A stretch of DNA of 64,000 nt from Pomphorhynchus laevis (lineage: Eukaryota; Acanthocephala; Palaeacanthocephala; Echinorhynchida; Pomphorhynchidae): contig WNNJ02001248.1 of NCBI GenBank assembly GCA_012934845.2, positions 62,001 through 126,000 of the forward strand. The letters run 5' to 3'. The notes below the pieces were generated by a model. The model did no database searches. It was not told where the DNA came from and was given only the letters and a program-made list of their open reading frames with translations. Position numbers and translations under genes: made by a program. Numbering within the stretch: the first letter of the stretch is position 1; each line of letters opens with the position of its first letter. Shown here piece by piece: positions 10,189 to 24,200 of the stretch.

Positions 10189-13165
10189 TCAAGTGTTGAC
10201 CATGGCTTTAAATTGGCTCAATGATGACGCAGTCATGATGTCGTGAGGCAATGCGTTCCACAACTTTCTCACTCTGCGTGACAATCGCGATACCATTGTT
10301 GACCTTCCAATTTGTCTTGCGCGTAACGCGAGAGATTGACCCCTGCGACTTTGTCGGACATTCAATTTAACACATTCAGTTGGGTAGCCATCTATCCTAT
10401 TTACTATAGACCACATCGCAAACAGATCCAGAACGAGTAGTCTGGCTTGTACTGATATCATGCCTATTGAAGTTAAACGATCGCTATAACTCATCATTTT
10501 ACATCCTCGAACGAACTTGCTGCCACGACGTAGAATTCTCTCCAAATCCCTCAATTCACCTCTTGTTGAAGGGAATGATGCCTGGATAGCATATTCGATA
10601 TGGGGACGAACAAGCGCTTTATATAGCCGATCAAAACATTGAGGAGATATTGACAAGAAACAAGTTTTAATTAGATAAATCATCTTCCTTGTTGAACTGC
10701 AACGTCTTTCAGTATCCATTCTAGTTTTAAGTGACGATTGCATAAGTATGCCAAGATCACGAACCTGATTGGTCGAAATGATACTATATGTCCCGACACT
10801 ATACAAGGAAGACACATTGGACCTGCCGAGACGAATGTGTGAGCACTTAGAAATGTTTAACAATACCCCAGTATTAACACTCCATGTATAAACCCTGTCA
10901 ATGTCACGCTGTAAGCGGATATGGTCATCTGCAGATATGACCTCACATCAGATTTTGATGTTGTCAACAAAGGCTAAACACGGACAATGGAGCTGTGTGA
11001 GTAAACTGTTCATGAACATGTTAAACAATAAAGGTCCTAGTACATAACCCTGAGAAACTCCTGACGTAATTAAATGTGGTAGGATAGGGACTACCAACTT
11101 GTACTCTGAAAGATCTGTTAGATAGAAAGTCTCTAATCCATCATATAACTGATCTATTAATGCCATAGCTGGCCACTGTTTGAATGAGGAGACTATGAAG
11201 AACACGATCAAACGCACGACTATAATCGACCAGAATAAAGTCAATTGCCTTTCCTTTAGACATACATTCAATCCAGGCCTAACGGGCAGACAAAGGTTGG
11301 TAAGGCAATAACGTCATTTTCTGAAGCCATGTTGCATAAAGCTATGCTGACATGATATGCTCAAGTGTCTGAATATATGTTCGTGGATGATCCTTTTCAG
11401 TACCTTACCCAAATGACTTGTCAGACTTATAGCTCGATAGTTATCTGCTATCCTTGGGTCACCCTTTTTGAATACCGGCACCACTATCGCACTCTTCCAT
11501 TCAGACGGTACTTTCATACTATCCAGAGATGCCTGAAACAAGCTAGTGACCAAAGGAGCCAAATGTTGACTCAACACCCTACATAATGCTAGTTCGACCA
11601 TAGAAGATAGTGTTCAGTCAGTCAGTTTTCCTACATGCATTAGTGCTCCCATTGTATTCAATGTGGATGGTGTGACTTGGAGGTTATCACATTTGTCGTC
11701 TTCATCTTCTTTAGGTCCTGATGATATTCATCCGCATCTACTCAGGGTGTTTAAAAAAAGATTTATTTGCCACGTTAAATAAATCTTTTTTTAAAACACC
11801 CTGAGTAGATGCGGATGAATATCATCAGGACCTGAAGAAGATGAAGACGACAAATGTTGTAACTTCCAAGCCACATCATCCACATTCAATACAATAAGAG
11901 CACTAATGCATGTTAGGAAAACTGACTGACTGAACACTATCTTCTATGGTCGAACTAGCATTATGTAGGTCAAATGCATTAGCAAACTCATTAGCAACGC
12001 TAGAAGGGGAATCAAGCAACTTACCGTTTGATTATAATCTAATGATTGCACAATAAGTACGCGTACTTTGACGAACATATGACCAAAAGCGTTTGGGCGA
12101 GCTATTTAAAGATTGCACAATTTGGTCCTCATACTCCATACGTTTCTTAATTCTGAGGCGTTTATATGCATTGCGAGCAAGTTTGAATTGAGCAATCAAA
12201 TTACCTTTTGCCTACACTTTCTGAACAAAGTGTTGCGTTTTTTGAGAGTTTCACGTAGACTACTGTCAAACCAGGGAGGCTTCTTATGAGCAGTTTTACG
12301 TATTAATCTACGAGGAGCAAAATAATCAGATTTACGAATTAGTAAATCTCGAATGAAATGCCAACGTTCTTGTCTTCCAACATCACCACACTCAAAGTTC
12401 AACGAGGACACAAACTGTTTTAACATATCAACATGATGCCATGATCTTTTCGTCAATGAAAGTTCGGCATCGATTGCGAGAATATCTCAAGCTATAGTCA
12501 GCTTAAACACCAAAACACAGTGATCACTTCCTCCTATTGAAGGACTATGGTATATGTCACATATCTAACCATCTCTTTGAGAAAATACCACATCAAGTAT
12601 GGAACGTACGCTATCATTGCCAAATCTAGTAATGCTGAATGAGTAATTAATTACATACCAAGAACTCCCGTAGATTCTTATTCTCATTGGAACAGTTATC
12701 AATAATACTGTTGCCATCTTGATCAATCACCAGGGTCGGTAGATTTAAATCCCCAACTAATATGAATGAGTGATCACGCCTACTACAAGCTCTAGTTAAA
12801 ATATGCATAAGCTCATCATCTAAAATGGCTGATTTGGGTGTTCGATAAAGAACACCCAATGAAACGTGGAGGCTATATATAACAGGATCAACTATTAAGC
12901 ACTCACAAGTTCCTTCTCCATTTGAGTATCTCACTATATTGCTAATAACGTTCCTATCCTGAACATAAAGTGCTACTTTACCACCCCTATTAGGAGGGCA
13001 TCTATCTGAACGTAATAATTGATAACCTGGAATAGATACTACGTTATCAATAATGACATCGTGTAACCACGTCTCAGAAATAGCCAACGCTTCTGTATGC
13101 ATAGAATGCGTCCAAACTCTGACGTCATCAAGATTCGAAATTAAACTACGAATATTAGTGTAGCC
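10189..13165 (-). pseudogene. F2 ORF2: endonuclease-RT, broken
   Basis: 12647-13165 encodes the endonuclease (GYTNIRSLISNL, EALAISETWLHD, RGGKVALYVQD, ILVGDLNLPTL). 12196-12456 is the linker (PPWFDSSLRETLKKRN). 11314-11601 and 10948-11271 are RT fingers and palm (DPRIADNYRAISLTSHLGKVLKR, GVSQGYVLGPLLFN), with FVDN in place of FADD. 10189-10863 is the C-terminal RT/thumb region ending WNALPHDIM. The altered catalytic site and several frameshifts make it inactive. The C-terminal block matches fragments at 8730-8930 and 27560-27817. Confidence 0.8.
11579..11968. repeat. Fold-back (inverted repeat) centred on an F1 3' tail
   Basis: Arms of about 185 bp, mirror-symmetric around 11773, are roughly 93% identical by eye. 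The arms are F2 linker sequence. The centre is AAGATTTATTTGCCACGTTA plus its mirror, the last bases of an F1 LINE 3' end. The arms have diverged, so this is an old genomic structure rather than a read artefact. Confidence 0.8.
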
Positions 13166-13204
13166 AATGATAGGAGCACGTTGAGACGTGCAACCCCAGA
13201 ATGC

Positions 13205-14608
13205 ACATCAGCATTCGGAATCAAACAATCGAAGCAAATGAGATCACCCTCGTTACGAGTGGACGCCAACGCACAAACGGCCTTTTTCGGATAACTCGAA
13301 AATCCCGAATAACTAGGTTATCTTCTCCCTCCAAAATGCGACGATTCAACTCGATCCTAGCTTCCCTCATCATGCTTCTTTACTCCATCGAATAATCAGG
13401 ACGAATACGAACTTTATCACCACGCAATTTGTTCGAAACAGACATCACAAATCAAGCCTGTTCATTAGTTTCAAATACCACCTTTATCAACCTCGGGAAA
13501 TCCAACCGCTTATCTAAACGATATAGACCAAGCACCTTAATTTTCCGACAAAGTCGCGGTTCTCGCCTGCGCATATCTGAGTTAATACGGAATGTACATG
13601 GTCTAAATTCGCGTCTATTTTTCTCTGCGTGGTGTATGATGATGGAGTCTCAGGCACATTATGAAGGATTAGCCATCTATTTCGCGAGGCGCTACGCGCT
13701 TTACCCGATTGATTCGCTTTTTTGGTTTACCAGTCATAATGTGACTTGAACTAAAATTGTGAGGATTACGAATATGCGATGAACTTTGCTCTTCCCAATC
13801 ATTGCAACTGTTTGCCATCAAATCTTCAAACACTTTGCGATTATCAGCAACAGCAAGTGCAACCAACTCACGACTTGTCGCCACTACTTGATTTCCAGAT
13901 GTTTTTGCAGTTGATTGTGAGTCCGGTTCTAAGAAACGCGTGCTATTTGAGAAACTGGCAGTAGAACCATCAATCGATTCGGATTGATCACGCAGTTTCT
14001 CGTTTTGGACTAAACAAGTAACCACAGAATAAGCGGGGTGAACTTTGGTTTTCACGGAGATCGTAGAGCGGCAAGGGCGAATCCCATCACTGAATTCTTT
14101 GACACCTTAGAAAGTCAATTCTTGTCCTGCGGGGCTATTGCTGGAGATGCTCTTGTGAACCTCTTCGGTCACTGTACCGCACATGTGTGAGTGCTTACTG
14201 CCTCTTGTTCAGATGCGAATCGACCTAACCTGTTCGCTAATATCTCTCGACCAATTGATTGGTGTACATAAAGTATGTTCTGAGGAAGGGCAGAGTTTAT
14301 TTAATGCCAAGTGATTCGATTGGTGAGTTTGAAGAAGAGGATGCGATCAACTTTGTGATCTGATATCCGAGATCATCAATTTGTGCTCGGAGTTCATTAT
14401 TTTGATATGTTACGCATAGCCCACACTTGAAATGGCCACTGTTCACTGCCTGATATTCAATAGGGTGAACAAGGATGCTCCAGCATTGACAATCTTTTTG
14501 ATCGCAAACCACCTGTTTTTCAGAATATTGCATTGTTTTGTCAGGGACACGCTGTTTTCTGCCATTGCGCTTGTTTACCACCGTTATTTTTATCATTGTC
14601 GGCTTCAT
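13205..14608 (-). pseudogene. F2 ORF1 with N-terminal zinc finger, broken
   Basis: 14297-14608 begins with ATG and encodes VVCDQKDCQCWSILV and HFKCGLC, the C-x4-C...C-x2-C finger also seen in F1 and F3, followed by a heptad-like stretch (NNELRAQIDDLGYQITKL) suggesting a coiled coil. 13669-14055 is a Ser/Thr-rich middle part. About 13205-13600 holds a degenerate C-terminal domain reaching the endonuclease start. The pieces lie in different frames. Confidence 0.65.
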
Positions 14609-14811
14609 TATGGATGTCCAATGATTGTATGTTATGTACTTTATGTCTTCTCGTCCTAATGTAACTCGTACGCGGAGGTTGGTGTAAAGTAGGTTTGATT
14701 AATTGTCAGATAATCACGGTAACTAGTCAAGCAATTCTATCGTATTATGGGATAGCCGTCAAAACTGTCAAGTTTCACAGCAGTACGGTTGTCATAAGAT
14801 TACCGTAATTT

Positions 14812-14890
14812 TATCGTAAGGTTGTCGTGAGGTTGCTGTGAGGTTGTTGTGAGGTTGTCGTGAGGTTGTCGTGAGGTTGTCGTGAGGTTG
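14812..14890. repeat. Tandem repeat, 11-bp unit GAGGTTGTCGT
   Basis: About seven adjacent copies of an 11-bp unit in the F2 5' UTR. In the element's sense direction this is an ACAAC-rich leader. Similar short GTTGTCGTCGA repeats lie in the 5' UTR of F1 copy 2 (20440-20500). Confidence 0.85.
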
Positions 14891-15000
14891 GATTTAATTG
14901 TATGTTTATTAAATTGTGTGTTTAAGTGTATGTTTATTAGATCTCAAGCTTTTTTGAGATCTAAATTTTTTTTAAGATTTGCATTGTATGTATTTTATAT

Positions 15001-15271
15001 CTTAAACTTTTAAGGTGTCAATTATTATTATATAAATAATATTGGTTCATTCTTCATTAATTATTATTAGCTAAATTAATGTGATTCGGCTCGTTACAAG
15101 CTGTCAAACAAAAAGGAAATAATAGAAGAAAAATAAAAGAAAAGATCACGAACAAGTCAGAAAATTCGTATTGTGCAATATCCGAATCCCACATTATATT
15201 AAATTTAAGCCTTGTTTGAATTTACATCTAATTTTATGCAAATAGATTGTGCTTTTGTGGCGATTAAACAA
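15001..15271 (+). promoter_or_regulatory. NFYB upstream region and 5' UTR
   Basis: About 270 bp between the F2 5' end and the NFYB start codon, without coding potential. It contains an ATGCAAAT octamer near 15235. No TATA box or transcription start can be assigned with confidence. Confidence 0.35.
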
Positions 15272-18200
15272 ATGAATTCTTGCCATTTGAATCAATTAAA
15301 AGCAGAAGACTCGTCTACTTATTCATCTGGTAAATATATTGGTAGCGATTATAATAGCTTTCCTCTTTAGCTGATGAAGACATCGGACCAGATGAAATAC
15401 GCCAGGGGGTTTTACGCGAACAGGATCGTTTTCTTCCTATTGCAAATGTTGCAAAAATAATGAAAAAGGCTGTCCCCAACAAAGGAAAAGTACTGTATAA
15501 ACATTATTTAAAAACCTGTGTCAAATTTCAATTTAGGTTTCTAAAGAAGCTAAAGAATGTGTTCAGGAATGCGCCTCTGAGTTTATCAGCTTTATTGCTA
15601 GCGAGTAAGTGTCCGATTCCACCTTACGGTCGAATTATTGATCGTTTTGTTGTGGTAAATTATCCCAAATGTAGTCATTTTAAAACTTCCAGATGTATAA
15701 TTTTGAAAATATTCATATCTTGACGCGCAGCAATGTAAATTTTTTATTCTTCGGCTAGATTTTTAAACAATTTTAAAGCCTTGGACATAATTTTAGTTTC
15801 AAACACCAAGGTTAGCCTGTAAGTACCAGTCAATTATCGTAATTAGAATTGCTTTGTTTCACATAATCGCCTAATTTACATACGTTTTTACTAATAAACT
15901 CTATGAGTTATTATATTATTGTTAACAATAATATATTTGTGTGCTAATGAATCTTTTTTAAATTGTTCAGTTCCCTTCCCATTGATATTCGAGTGTTATA
16001 CTCCAGATCCTAAATTATAATATGTATTTAATAACTATAAATACAGATTAATTGTTAATTTGTGTTGATGTGACACCAATCTTATTCCATAAGATTATTC
16101 TAAGAACTGCTGCTCCGTAATCTTTGATTTTTAATATAAATTGCATGTTGGTCTACAAAATATTGATCAGTTCACAGAAATATGATATTTTTATAGTTTG
16201 TTCTGTATGCATTTGTAGACTGTTACGATAGATCTCGAAGGAGTTGATAAATATTTAAATTATTTGAACTAATGGTTTATTTGATCGTATTTATAACAGT
16301 TTAATATCATTATCTGTTCACAATTTTTATAAATAATTACGAGCTTTTGTGCAAAATGATGTTTAATAGCGAATAACTTTAACTTTAAATAGCGAATTTA
16401 ATATTTGCTAGTTTTGACTGTTTAAAAAAAGATTTACTGTAAAGTTGCAAATGCGTGCCAGCGCACGCTTACATGACCACAACAAAACAATACTGTGAAT
16501 CAGGTGTCGAGAAGGTGTGAACGGAGGAGGTGTTTGAATGGATAAAGGAGGGAGCGCTGCGGACGTCGAGAGGGAGTTGATCCCAGGCAAGTGGGGCGGC
16601 GACGAGGAAGGATCGGTAACAGTAGTTGTTGCAGTAATATGGAATGTTGAGTAAGAGGGTATGGCGGGAGTGCAGCGGTGGAGAGGTAAAGCGAGTGTCG
16701 GCTAAGAAAGGAAGGTTGATGAACGATGGGCAACCGACAGCGATGAGACGAAAGGTAACGAGAAGAAGGCGGAGTTTGATGCGGATGTGAATGGTGGGCC
16801 AGGAGAGTTGGGCAAAATATGTGGATGTGTGGTCGAAGAAACGGAGAGGAAAGATCACTCGAACGGCGGTGTTGATTATTCGTTGAAGGGGTAGGATGAT
16901 GGATTTTAGAGAATTGGCGAAATGGCTAAGGCAGTAATCGATTTTAGGGAAAAGAAGCGATGAAAGAAGAAACATACAAGAACGGAAGTCGATAAGGGGG
17001 CGGATACGGCGGATGTCACGGAGAATTAAGTTAGATGAGCGGACCTTGTCACGGACGAAGGGTTTAAGGGAAAGGTGATCATCGAAATGGAAGCCTAAGA
17101 AAGTGAGATTGTGGACTATGGGGATGATCGATGAGGCAAAAGATACAATCGGAGGAGATATGTTTGGTTTACGGTGAAGGATCCACATTATTTTGGACTT
17201 TTCGGGGTTTAGAACGAGATGGAGATTGGAGAGACGTTTGTAGATAGAAGAAATACAGTTGGAGGCAGAAATGCCGATATCGTGTATGCGATGTGCGAGT
17301 ACATAAGCATAGATTAGAATGTCATCAGCGTATTGCATGACGTTAAAGGAGTAAGGTTTGATAAACGAAGAGAGATCGCTAAGCAAAAGAGAGAAAAGCA
17401 GGGGACCTAAGACTGAACCTTGTGGGACCCCGCAAAAAATAGGGATTGGATGGGAGGATGATGAATTAGAACAGACGCGAAAGGAACGGTTGGATAGATA
17501 TGAGGCGAACTATGCTACGGAGGAGGAAGAAAAGCCGTAATCATAATGAAGGCGAGAAAGGAGGACGGAGCGCTCGACAATGTCGAATGCGGAGGAGAGG
17601 TCCAGGGAGATGAGAACACTATATAGAGCCTTGTCTCGAGAAATGAGTAAGTCGTTGTACACTTTTATGCATGCGATTTCTGTCGAGTGATTAGAGCGGA
17701 AAGCGGATTGGAAAGGAGGGTACAGATTGGATGAGGAGAGATAAGCGTTGATTTGTATTAAGATGAGGCGTTCTAAGAGCTTAGAAAGAGTAGGGAGTAG
17801 TGAAATGGGGCGATAGCTAGAAGGAAGGGAGGGGTCGAGCGATTGTTTCTTAAGGAGGGGACGAACGATTGCGGATTTCCAGTGTGAAGGGAAGATACGA
17901 CTGCGGATGGACGAGTTAAACAAGGTTGTGAGAAATGGGGATATCGATGAGCATATAGATTTTAATATGTGGGTAGGCAGGGGATCGGCAGGTGAGGTTT
18001 TGTTGGGCAAGGACATGAGGACAGATGATACTTCTGTAGGTGAGACAGGGAGAAGATGAAAGAGTTCCGGAAGGATGAGGCTAGGCGGGCAGAGTGGGAT
18101 AGGATGGAGACCGGGGTGTGAGAGAGCAGCGTGGATACTTTAGTCTGGAGAAATGACGAATAATCATTGGGCATTGATGTTGCACGGCGAAGAGGAGCGA

Positions 18201-21200
18201 GCAAGGATTGAGTTAAAAGTATGCCAGAGAGTCTTAGAGTTGAATGAAGTGATGATTTTATGCTGCCATAAGGAGTTGCATTTGGTACGTAGTAGGTTGA
18301 GATGAGACCGGCGAAGAGCAAAATAGGAATCACGGAAAGACGGAGTGATCGAGCGGAAATCGCGTCTGAGAGAGCGGTGATAGACTCGAAAAGCATGGCG
18401 GAGTCGACGCTTTGAGAGTAGACATTGGATGTCAAACCATGGGGTACGGTGCAAGCGACGGTGTGGGTGAGACTTGAAGGGCAAGAGAATATCGAGAGTG
18501 GATGTGAGTTCAGAGTCGAAAAGAAAGGCGAGATCGTGAGGAGATGAATATGTTATTGTGGGTAATGGATAGAGACGATTTGAGTAAGGCAGAGCGGAGA
18601 AGTGAGAGGTCAAGATTTCTCCAATGCCGACGTTGGATTGTAGGTGTGTAGATCGTAGGATTGTAGGAGGGGTGTGGTTGTGAGTGAGATCAAGTGTGAC
18701 GAGAAAGTGATCGGATAGACCAGGATCAGAGATGGACAGTGAGGTGTAGGCAGCAAAATGATCGGGGACAGCGATGATGTCGAGTGCCCCACCAAGTATA
18801 TGTGTGGGGGCAGTGGATATTAGTTTGTAATTGTAGTTGGATATAATGTTGATGAACCGGGTGGAATCCGTGGAAGAGGGGCGGTCTAGGTAAATATCAA
18901 AGTCGCCTAGAACGAGTGAAGGGATTGAGGACAAAGAACAATGAGAAAGGATGTCAGCGAGTTCGGTATAAAATAAGGCAGTAGGAGCTGATGATTGAGG
19001 ACGGTATACAATGGCGACATCTAGAGTGATCGGGTTAGAATAACGACAAGTGAGCAATTTAAAAGAGCAATGACTGATAGGGGGATTGATTTAGCGAAGA
19101 GACGCGGGGGACGCGCGAATGCGACGATGCCGCCATGATTAGAGAATTTAGAAGGGCATGAGCTGAGTGGGCGGTCGGATTTGACTAGGAAGCAACCGGC
19201 AGTGAGCAGACGGCGAATGGATAGGTCGTCGGAATCTGGGTGCTACGATTCGGTGAGGCAGAAGAGATCGATGGATTGCTTGGTGAATAGGTTGATGATA
19301 AGATCGGATTTATTGAGAATAGATCTAGTGTTGAGGATACCGAGGCGGAAACCGTGTGCTGTGGCGAAAGAGTCTAGTGGAGAAGACACATAGGAGATGG
19401 AGCGCCATCGAATTTTTGGACGGGTGTGGTTAACTTGGAAATTTCCGTCCATGTTTCGGATGGAGAGTGATGTTTCGCCGTTTTCCTCGCGACGGCGTTT
19501 TTTGATGCGTGCTGAAGAGATTTGAGTGATTTCAGAAGGAGCGCGATCGGATAAAATTCGAGTGGTTGAAGATGACATGAGTTTGAATCGTTGAGAGATG
19601 ACAGAAGACGCGTGAGAGCGATGGTTGCAAAGAATTTTTAGGAGAGGGGGCTGGGAAGGATTAGATTGAGAAGATTTGTTTAGACGGATGAATGCGACAG
19701 GAGAAATGTCCTTGAAAAAGGATGGTTTATCCGCAGGAACAATAGACGAGAGGATGGATCTGAAGGCAGAAACTTCGTGGTCCAGACGTGCTTGTGGAGA
19801 TAAGAAGTTAGAAGGCGTTATATTAGTGACAATGACGCAACGATCGCGAGAAGGAAAGAGCTTCCGTAAAGGAGGACGACTGACGTGAGTAGGTGAGATC
19901 ACGATAGAAGAGCTGGCAGTTGATGATTTGGAGGGATTTGGTTTGACGACGGGAGACATAGAGGATAATGATAATAAAGAGGGTGGCAAGCGATGTGAGG
20001 AAAGGTTATGAGTGGAAGGATAGTGGAGGTTGGTGGAGGTGATTTTGATTGATGGATGCAAGTTATTGAGAAACGAGACGGGAAGGACGGGACGTGGGGT
20101 GTCGGGGAGCTAAGATGACATGGAATGGGAAGTGTGTATGGTGGTAGGCTCGGTTGGTGGAGAAAGGACATTAGAAACGACGGGGGTAGTTTGAGTTGAC
20201 GTGTTGGATGTTGATATGTTCTTATTGGAAAGGTTGCAGATTTGTTTGTGTGTACAAAAGTCACATACGAAGTCTTCTTTAGCCTTATTCTTGTCGCAGG
20301 TGATTGTTGCCCAGTCGCTGCAGTCGTGTATCGAGCACTGTACTTGCAGTTGTCCATAGTTGGTGTCGGTCTTATTTGTTTTCTTACTTCCTCCTATAAA
20401 CTTGTAAGAATGTATTTTAATCAATTTTTCAACCTATGGTTGTCGTCGATTGTTGTCGTAGATCGTTGTCGTCGACGGTTGTCGTCGATGGTTGTTGTAT
20501 TTACTTTAGATTGTATGTATATTAGATCTCTAACTTTTTTTAGCACCCACCGTCCCGTCCTATCTGTCTTGTTTCTCACTAACCAACATCCATCAATCAA
20601 AATCACTTTCGCATATATAATAGTAGTGCACAGATGCGCTGAGTAAACAATGGTCCAGGATTTCTTACGAAATACGGCATTTATACTAAATGGTGTTGCT
20701 TGATAGACTGGACTTCGATTCACGACTTTCAATCGCCATGTCACTTCTAGACGACCACTTCAGCATCGAAATGATAAGTACCCGGCAATACCATTTAGTA
20801 TAAATGCCGTATTTCGTAAGAAATTCTGGACCGTTGTTTACTCAGCACATCCATGCACTACTATTATACCTGCCGCATACATTTAGGATCCAACGAGTGC
20901 AGCGACAATTCATCAACAACCTCTGCCTTGTGTTTAAGGATGGTCCGCACAGCAATTCGATCTGGTAAAGAGCGTGAGCCTCAGACAATTAAGCAGTGTC
21001 GAAAACGCCTTTATTCACAATGTCACACAGGTCACCGAAACGACCAGTGTGTACCTCATTCTACTGATGAGTGTTGTCGGGTACTCATCATTTCGATGCT
21101 GAAGTGGTCGTCTAGAAGTGACATGTTGATTGAAAGTCGTGAATCGAAGTCCAGTCTATCAAGCAACACCATTTAGTATAAATGCCGTATTTCGTAAGAA

Positions 21201-24200
21201 ATCCTGGACCGTTGTTTACTCAGCGCATCTGTGCACTACTATTATATATGCGGAAGTTATTTTGATTGATGGATCTTGGTTATTGAGAAACAAGACAGAT
21301 AGGACGGGACGGTGGGTGCTAAAAAAAGTTAGAGATCTAATATACATACAATCTAAAGTAAATACAACAACCATCGACGACAACCATCGACGACAACGAT
21401 CTACGACAACAATCGACGACAACCATAGGTTAAAAAATTGATTAAAATACATTCTTACAAGATTATAGGAGGACGTAAGAAAACAACTAAGACCGACACC
21501 AACTATGGACAACTGCAAGTACAGTGCTCGATACAACACTGCAGCGTCTGGGCAACAATCACCTGCGACAAGAATAAGGCTAAAGAAGACTTCGTATGTG
21601 GCTTTTGTACAAACAAACAAATCTTCAACCTTTCCAATAAGCACATATCAACATCCAACACGTCAACTCAAACTAACCCCGTCGTCGCTAATGTCCTTTC
21701 TCCACCCACCGACCCTTCCACCATATACACTTCCCATTCCATGTCATCTTCGAGCAAAGTGTTTCCGACACTTTGCTTAATTGTCTGAGGCTTACGTTCT
21801 TAACCAGATCGAATTGCTGTGCGGACCATCTTTAAACACTAGGCAGAGGTTGTTGCTGAATTGTCGCTGCACTCGTTGGATCCTTAATGGATGCGGCAGG
21901 TATAATAGTAGTGCACGGATGTGCTGAGTAAACAACGGTCCAGGATTTCTTACGAAATACGGCATTTATACTAAATGGTGTTGCTTGATAGACTGGACTT
22001 CGATTCACGACTTTCAGTCACCATGTCACTTCTAGACGACCACTTCAGCATCGAAATGATGAGTACCCGGCAACACTCATCAGTAGAATGAGGTACACAC
22101 TGGTCGTTTCGGTGGCCTGTGTGACATTGTGAATAAAGGCGTTTTAAGGTGGCCTGAGGATAATTTGTGAAGAGCAGGGTGATACTCAAAGCATAGCGAC
22201 ATATTTGTTGATTCTTCCTTTATTTTCTGTTTTAGTAGATTATTGCGTTTTTGATATCGAACTGTCTCAAAAATTTTGTAGATCTGCTTTGTATTGTATC
22301 CACGGGCAATTAGGTTTTTTCGTAAAATATCAAGATGGTTTTTGTCTTGTTTGATATTTTACATATTCGCGTTGCCTCTGTTTTTATCATATTTCTTTTT
22401 GTAAAAGCTGGAACATTAGAGTGAGCATGCATATAAATTGGCTTTGATGATTCCTTACGATACGGTTCAGTTATTCATTCCTTTTCTGATTGTAATGTTA
22501 ACTTTACATCCAAGAAATGACACGTTTTGCCATCATTATCCACCTCTATTGTTAATGTCATTCCGCTTTCAATTTCAAATATATTTTTAAAACTCTGAAG
22601 ATACTCAATATTTCCTGTCCAACCGATAATTATATCATAAATGTATCGATAAATAAACACTGGTTTTTCAATGTCCTTTATATTCAATTTATGTTCTGCG
22701 TATGCTAGATTTAGTATTGCATATATCGGGGCTGTCGGCGTGCCAATTGCGGTTCCTGAAAGTTGGTGATATGCTTTTTCATTAAATTCAAATATATTAC
22801 TGGTTAATACCAACCTAAGTAATTCTAACATATTATTTATCCTTTCTTCATTCCATTTATCGATTTCCATAAAATGACGGCACGCTTCTATTCCTCTTTC
22901 ATGTTCTATGCATGTATATAAATTCTCAACATCAAAAGTAGCTAATCTCATATTTGTTGGAAAAGTGGGACATCCGAGTGAAAATTTCCTTAGGAAATCG
23001 TCCGTACTCTCTATATACGAAGGCACATGGATAAGAAGAGACTTCATTTCTTTATGTAGATAACGAGATAGCTTCTCTGAAACGCACCCAGTATTGCTTA
23101 CTATAGGTCTCCACTAACGGGTAAAACATTTTTATGAACCTTTGGTAGAAGGTAAAATCTTCCTTTAGATGGACTTTCGATCTTTAGTTTGTTAATCATG
23201 TCGGCATTATTAATTATACTTGAAAACTTGTCATTAAAATTCTTGATTATCCTTTCGGCGTCGTTATTATTAATTTCTGAATACGTAGGAGTAGACAGCT
23301 GTCTCATTGCTTCCTTAATATACGCTTCTTGATCTCATACAACGAAATGATTGCTTTTATCGGCTTTTTTGAATTGAACATCCTTCATTTTTCTAATTTC
23401 TTTAATGGCTTCTATATGATTCTTCTTCATATTTTGTGAAAAGTTTTTATTGGGAATCATGTCCGTATATTTTGAAAAATCAGTCGTATTGATTAATTAG
23501 CTTTTTACCAGTTCTCTCATGTTATCATCACATACAGGTCTAGTTAAACACTGTAAAGTTGAAAATAAATCGTAACGAGAAAATTCTCTTTTCGCTGGTC
23601 TATAATTCAGTCCCATGTTCAATACTTCATTCTGTGCTTGAGTAAGTTCACGTGCTGATAAATTAGTGACGTTTTTTTTCTGTAATAGGAATTCGGTTTC
23701 GAGGATGTCGCTTAAACCGACGATTTGGATGCCACTTAATATTCTGCAGTTCTTCTATTTCTACAGAACGTTTTAACTGCCATGACAACTTTTTCACTTT
23801 TTCGATAATAACAATGCATAATACCGTTCGTGTATCTTTTCCTCAGTAACATTGTAAATGTGGCCGTAGTATTTCGTAACGATCTTTAGTAGATTTTCAC
23901 TTGCTGTATTCAAAACATGATTCCATTTTCTGAGCATTTCATCATAATATTTCTTTGGAACATCTCTTCGATATGCCACAAATGACTTAACAATGCGTAG
24001 TCCAGGAGGGATCACTCCATTCAAAACACAAAATATGAGGTATTGAAAATGAGCTTTACATACTGTTCTTCCAATTTTTCGCCGGATATCAGATGATATT
24101 CTATACATATTTTGATTAGAATATTTTTGAAACTGGCGCTCTGGGCGCTTACCGGTGGGGTAAGCGCCGTTGTATGTGTTGCAACGAAATGACGACAACG

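Larger units (their letters stand above)
10020..15000 (-). mobile_element. F2 LINE (CR1-like), nearly full length but degenerate
   Basis: Order on the minus strand: 5' UTR with a terminal hairpin (14937-14964) and tandem repeats (14812-14890), ORF1 from 14608, endonuclease from about 13165, RT and C-terminal region to 10189, then a short 3' UTR. A fold-back lies in the linker between endonuclease and RT (11579-11968). The 3' limit is approximate. Confidence 0.75.
16425..20535 (-). mobile_element. F1 LINE copy 2, in the NFYB intron, antisense to the gene
   Basis: Same family as copies 1 and 3, but more diverged and with a different ORF1 N-terminal module. The 3' end at about 16425 carries the family hairpin GCGTGC-CAGC-GCACGC (16453-16468) and an oligo-T tail in the sense direction. 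The 5' UTR (20425-20535) has GTTGTCGTCGA repeats and TGTATGTATATTAGATCTC. Confidence 0.88.

Noticed and set aside
13201-13749. Plus-strand open frames of 64 and 106 residues
   Set aside because: Antisense to F2 ORF1/ORF2; no recognisable domain.
14812-14890. Regular short repeats as a possible CRISPR array
   Set aside because: Adjacent 11-bp units without spacers, in an animal LINE 5' UTR.
21055-21100. CTGATGAGTG near a TTTCGATG string, possible hammerhead
   Set aside because: No GAAA follows the stem; it is only a GATGAGT/ACTCATC hairpin in repeat segment T.
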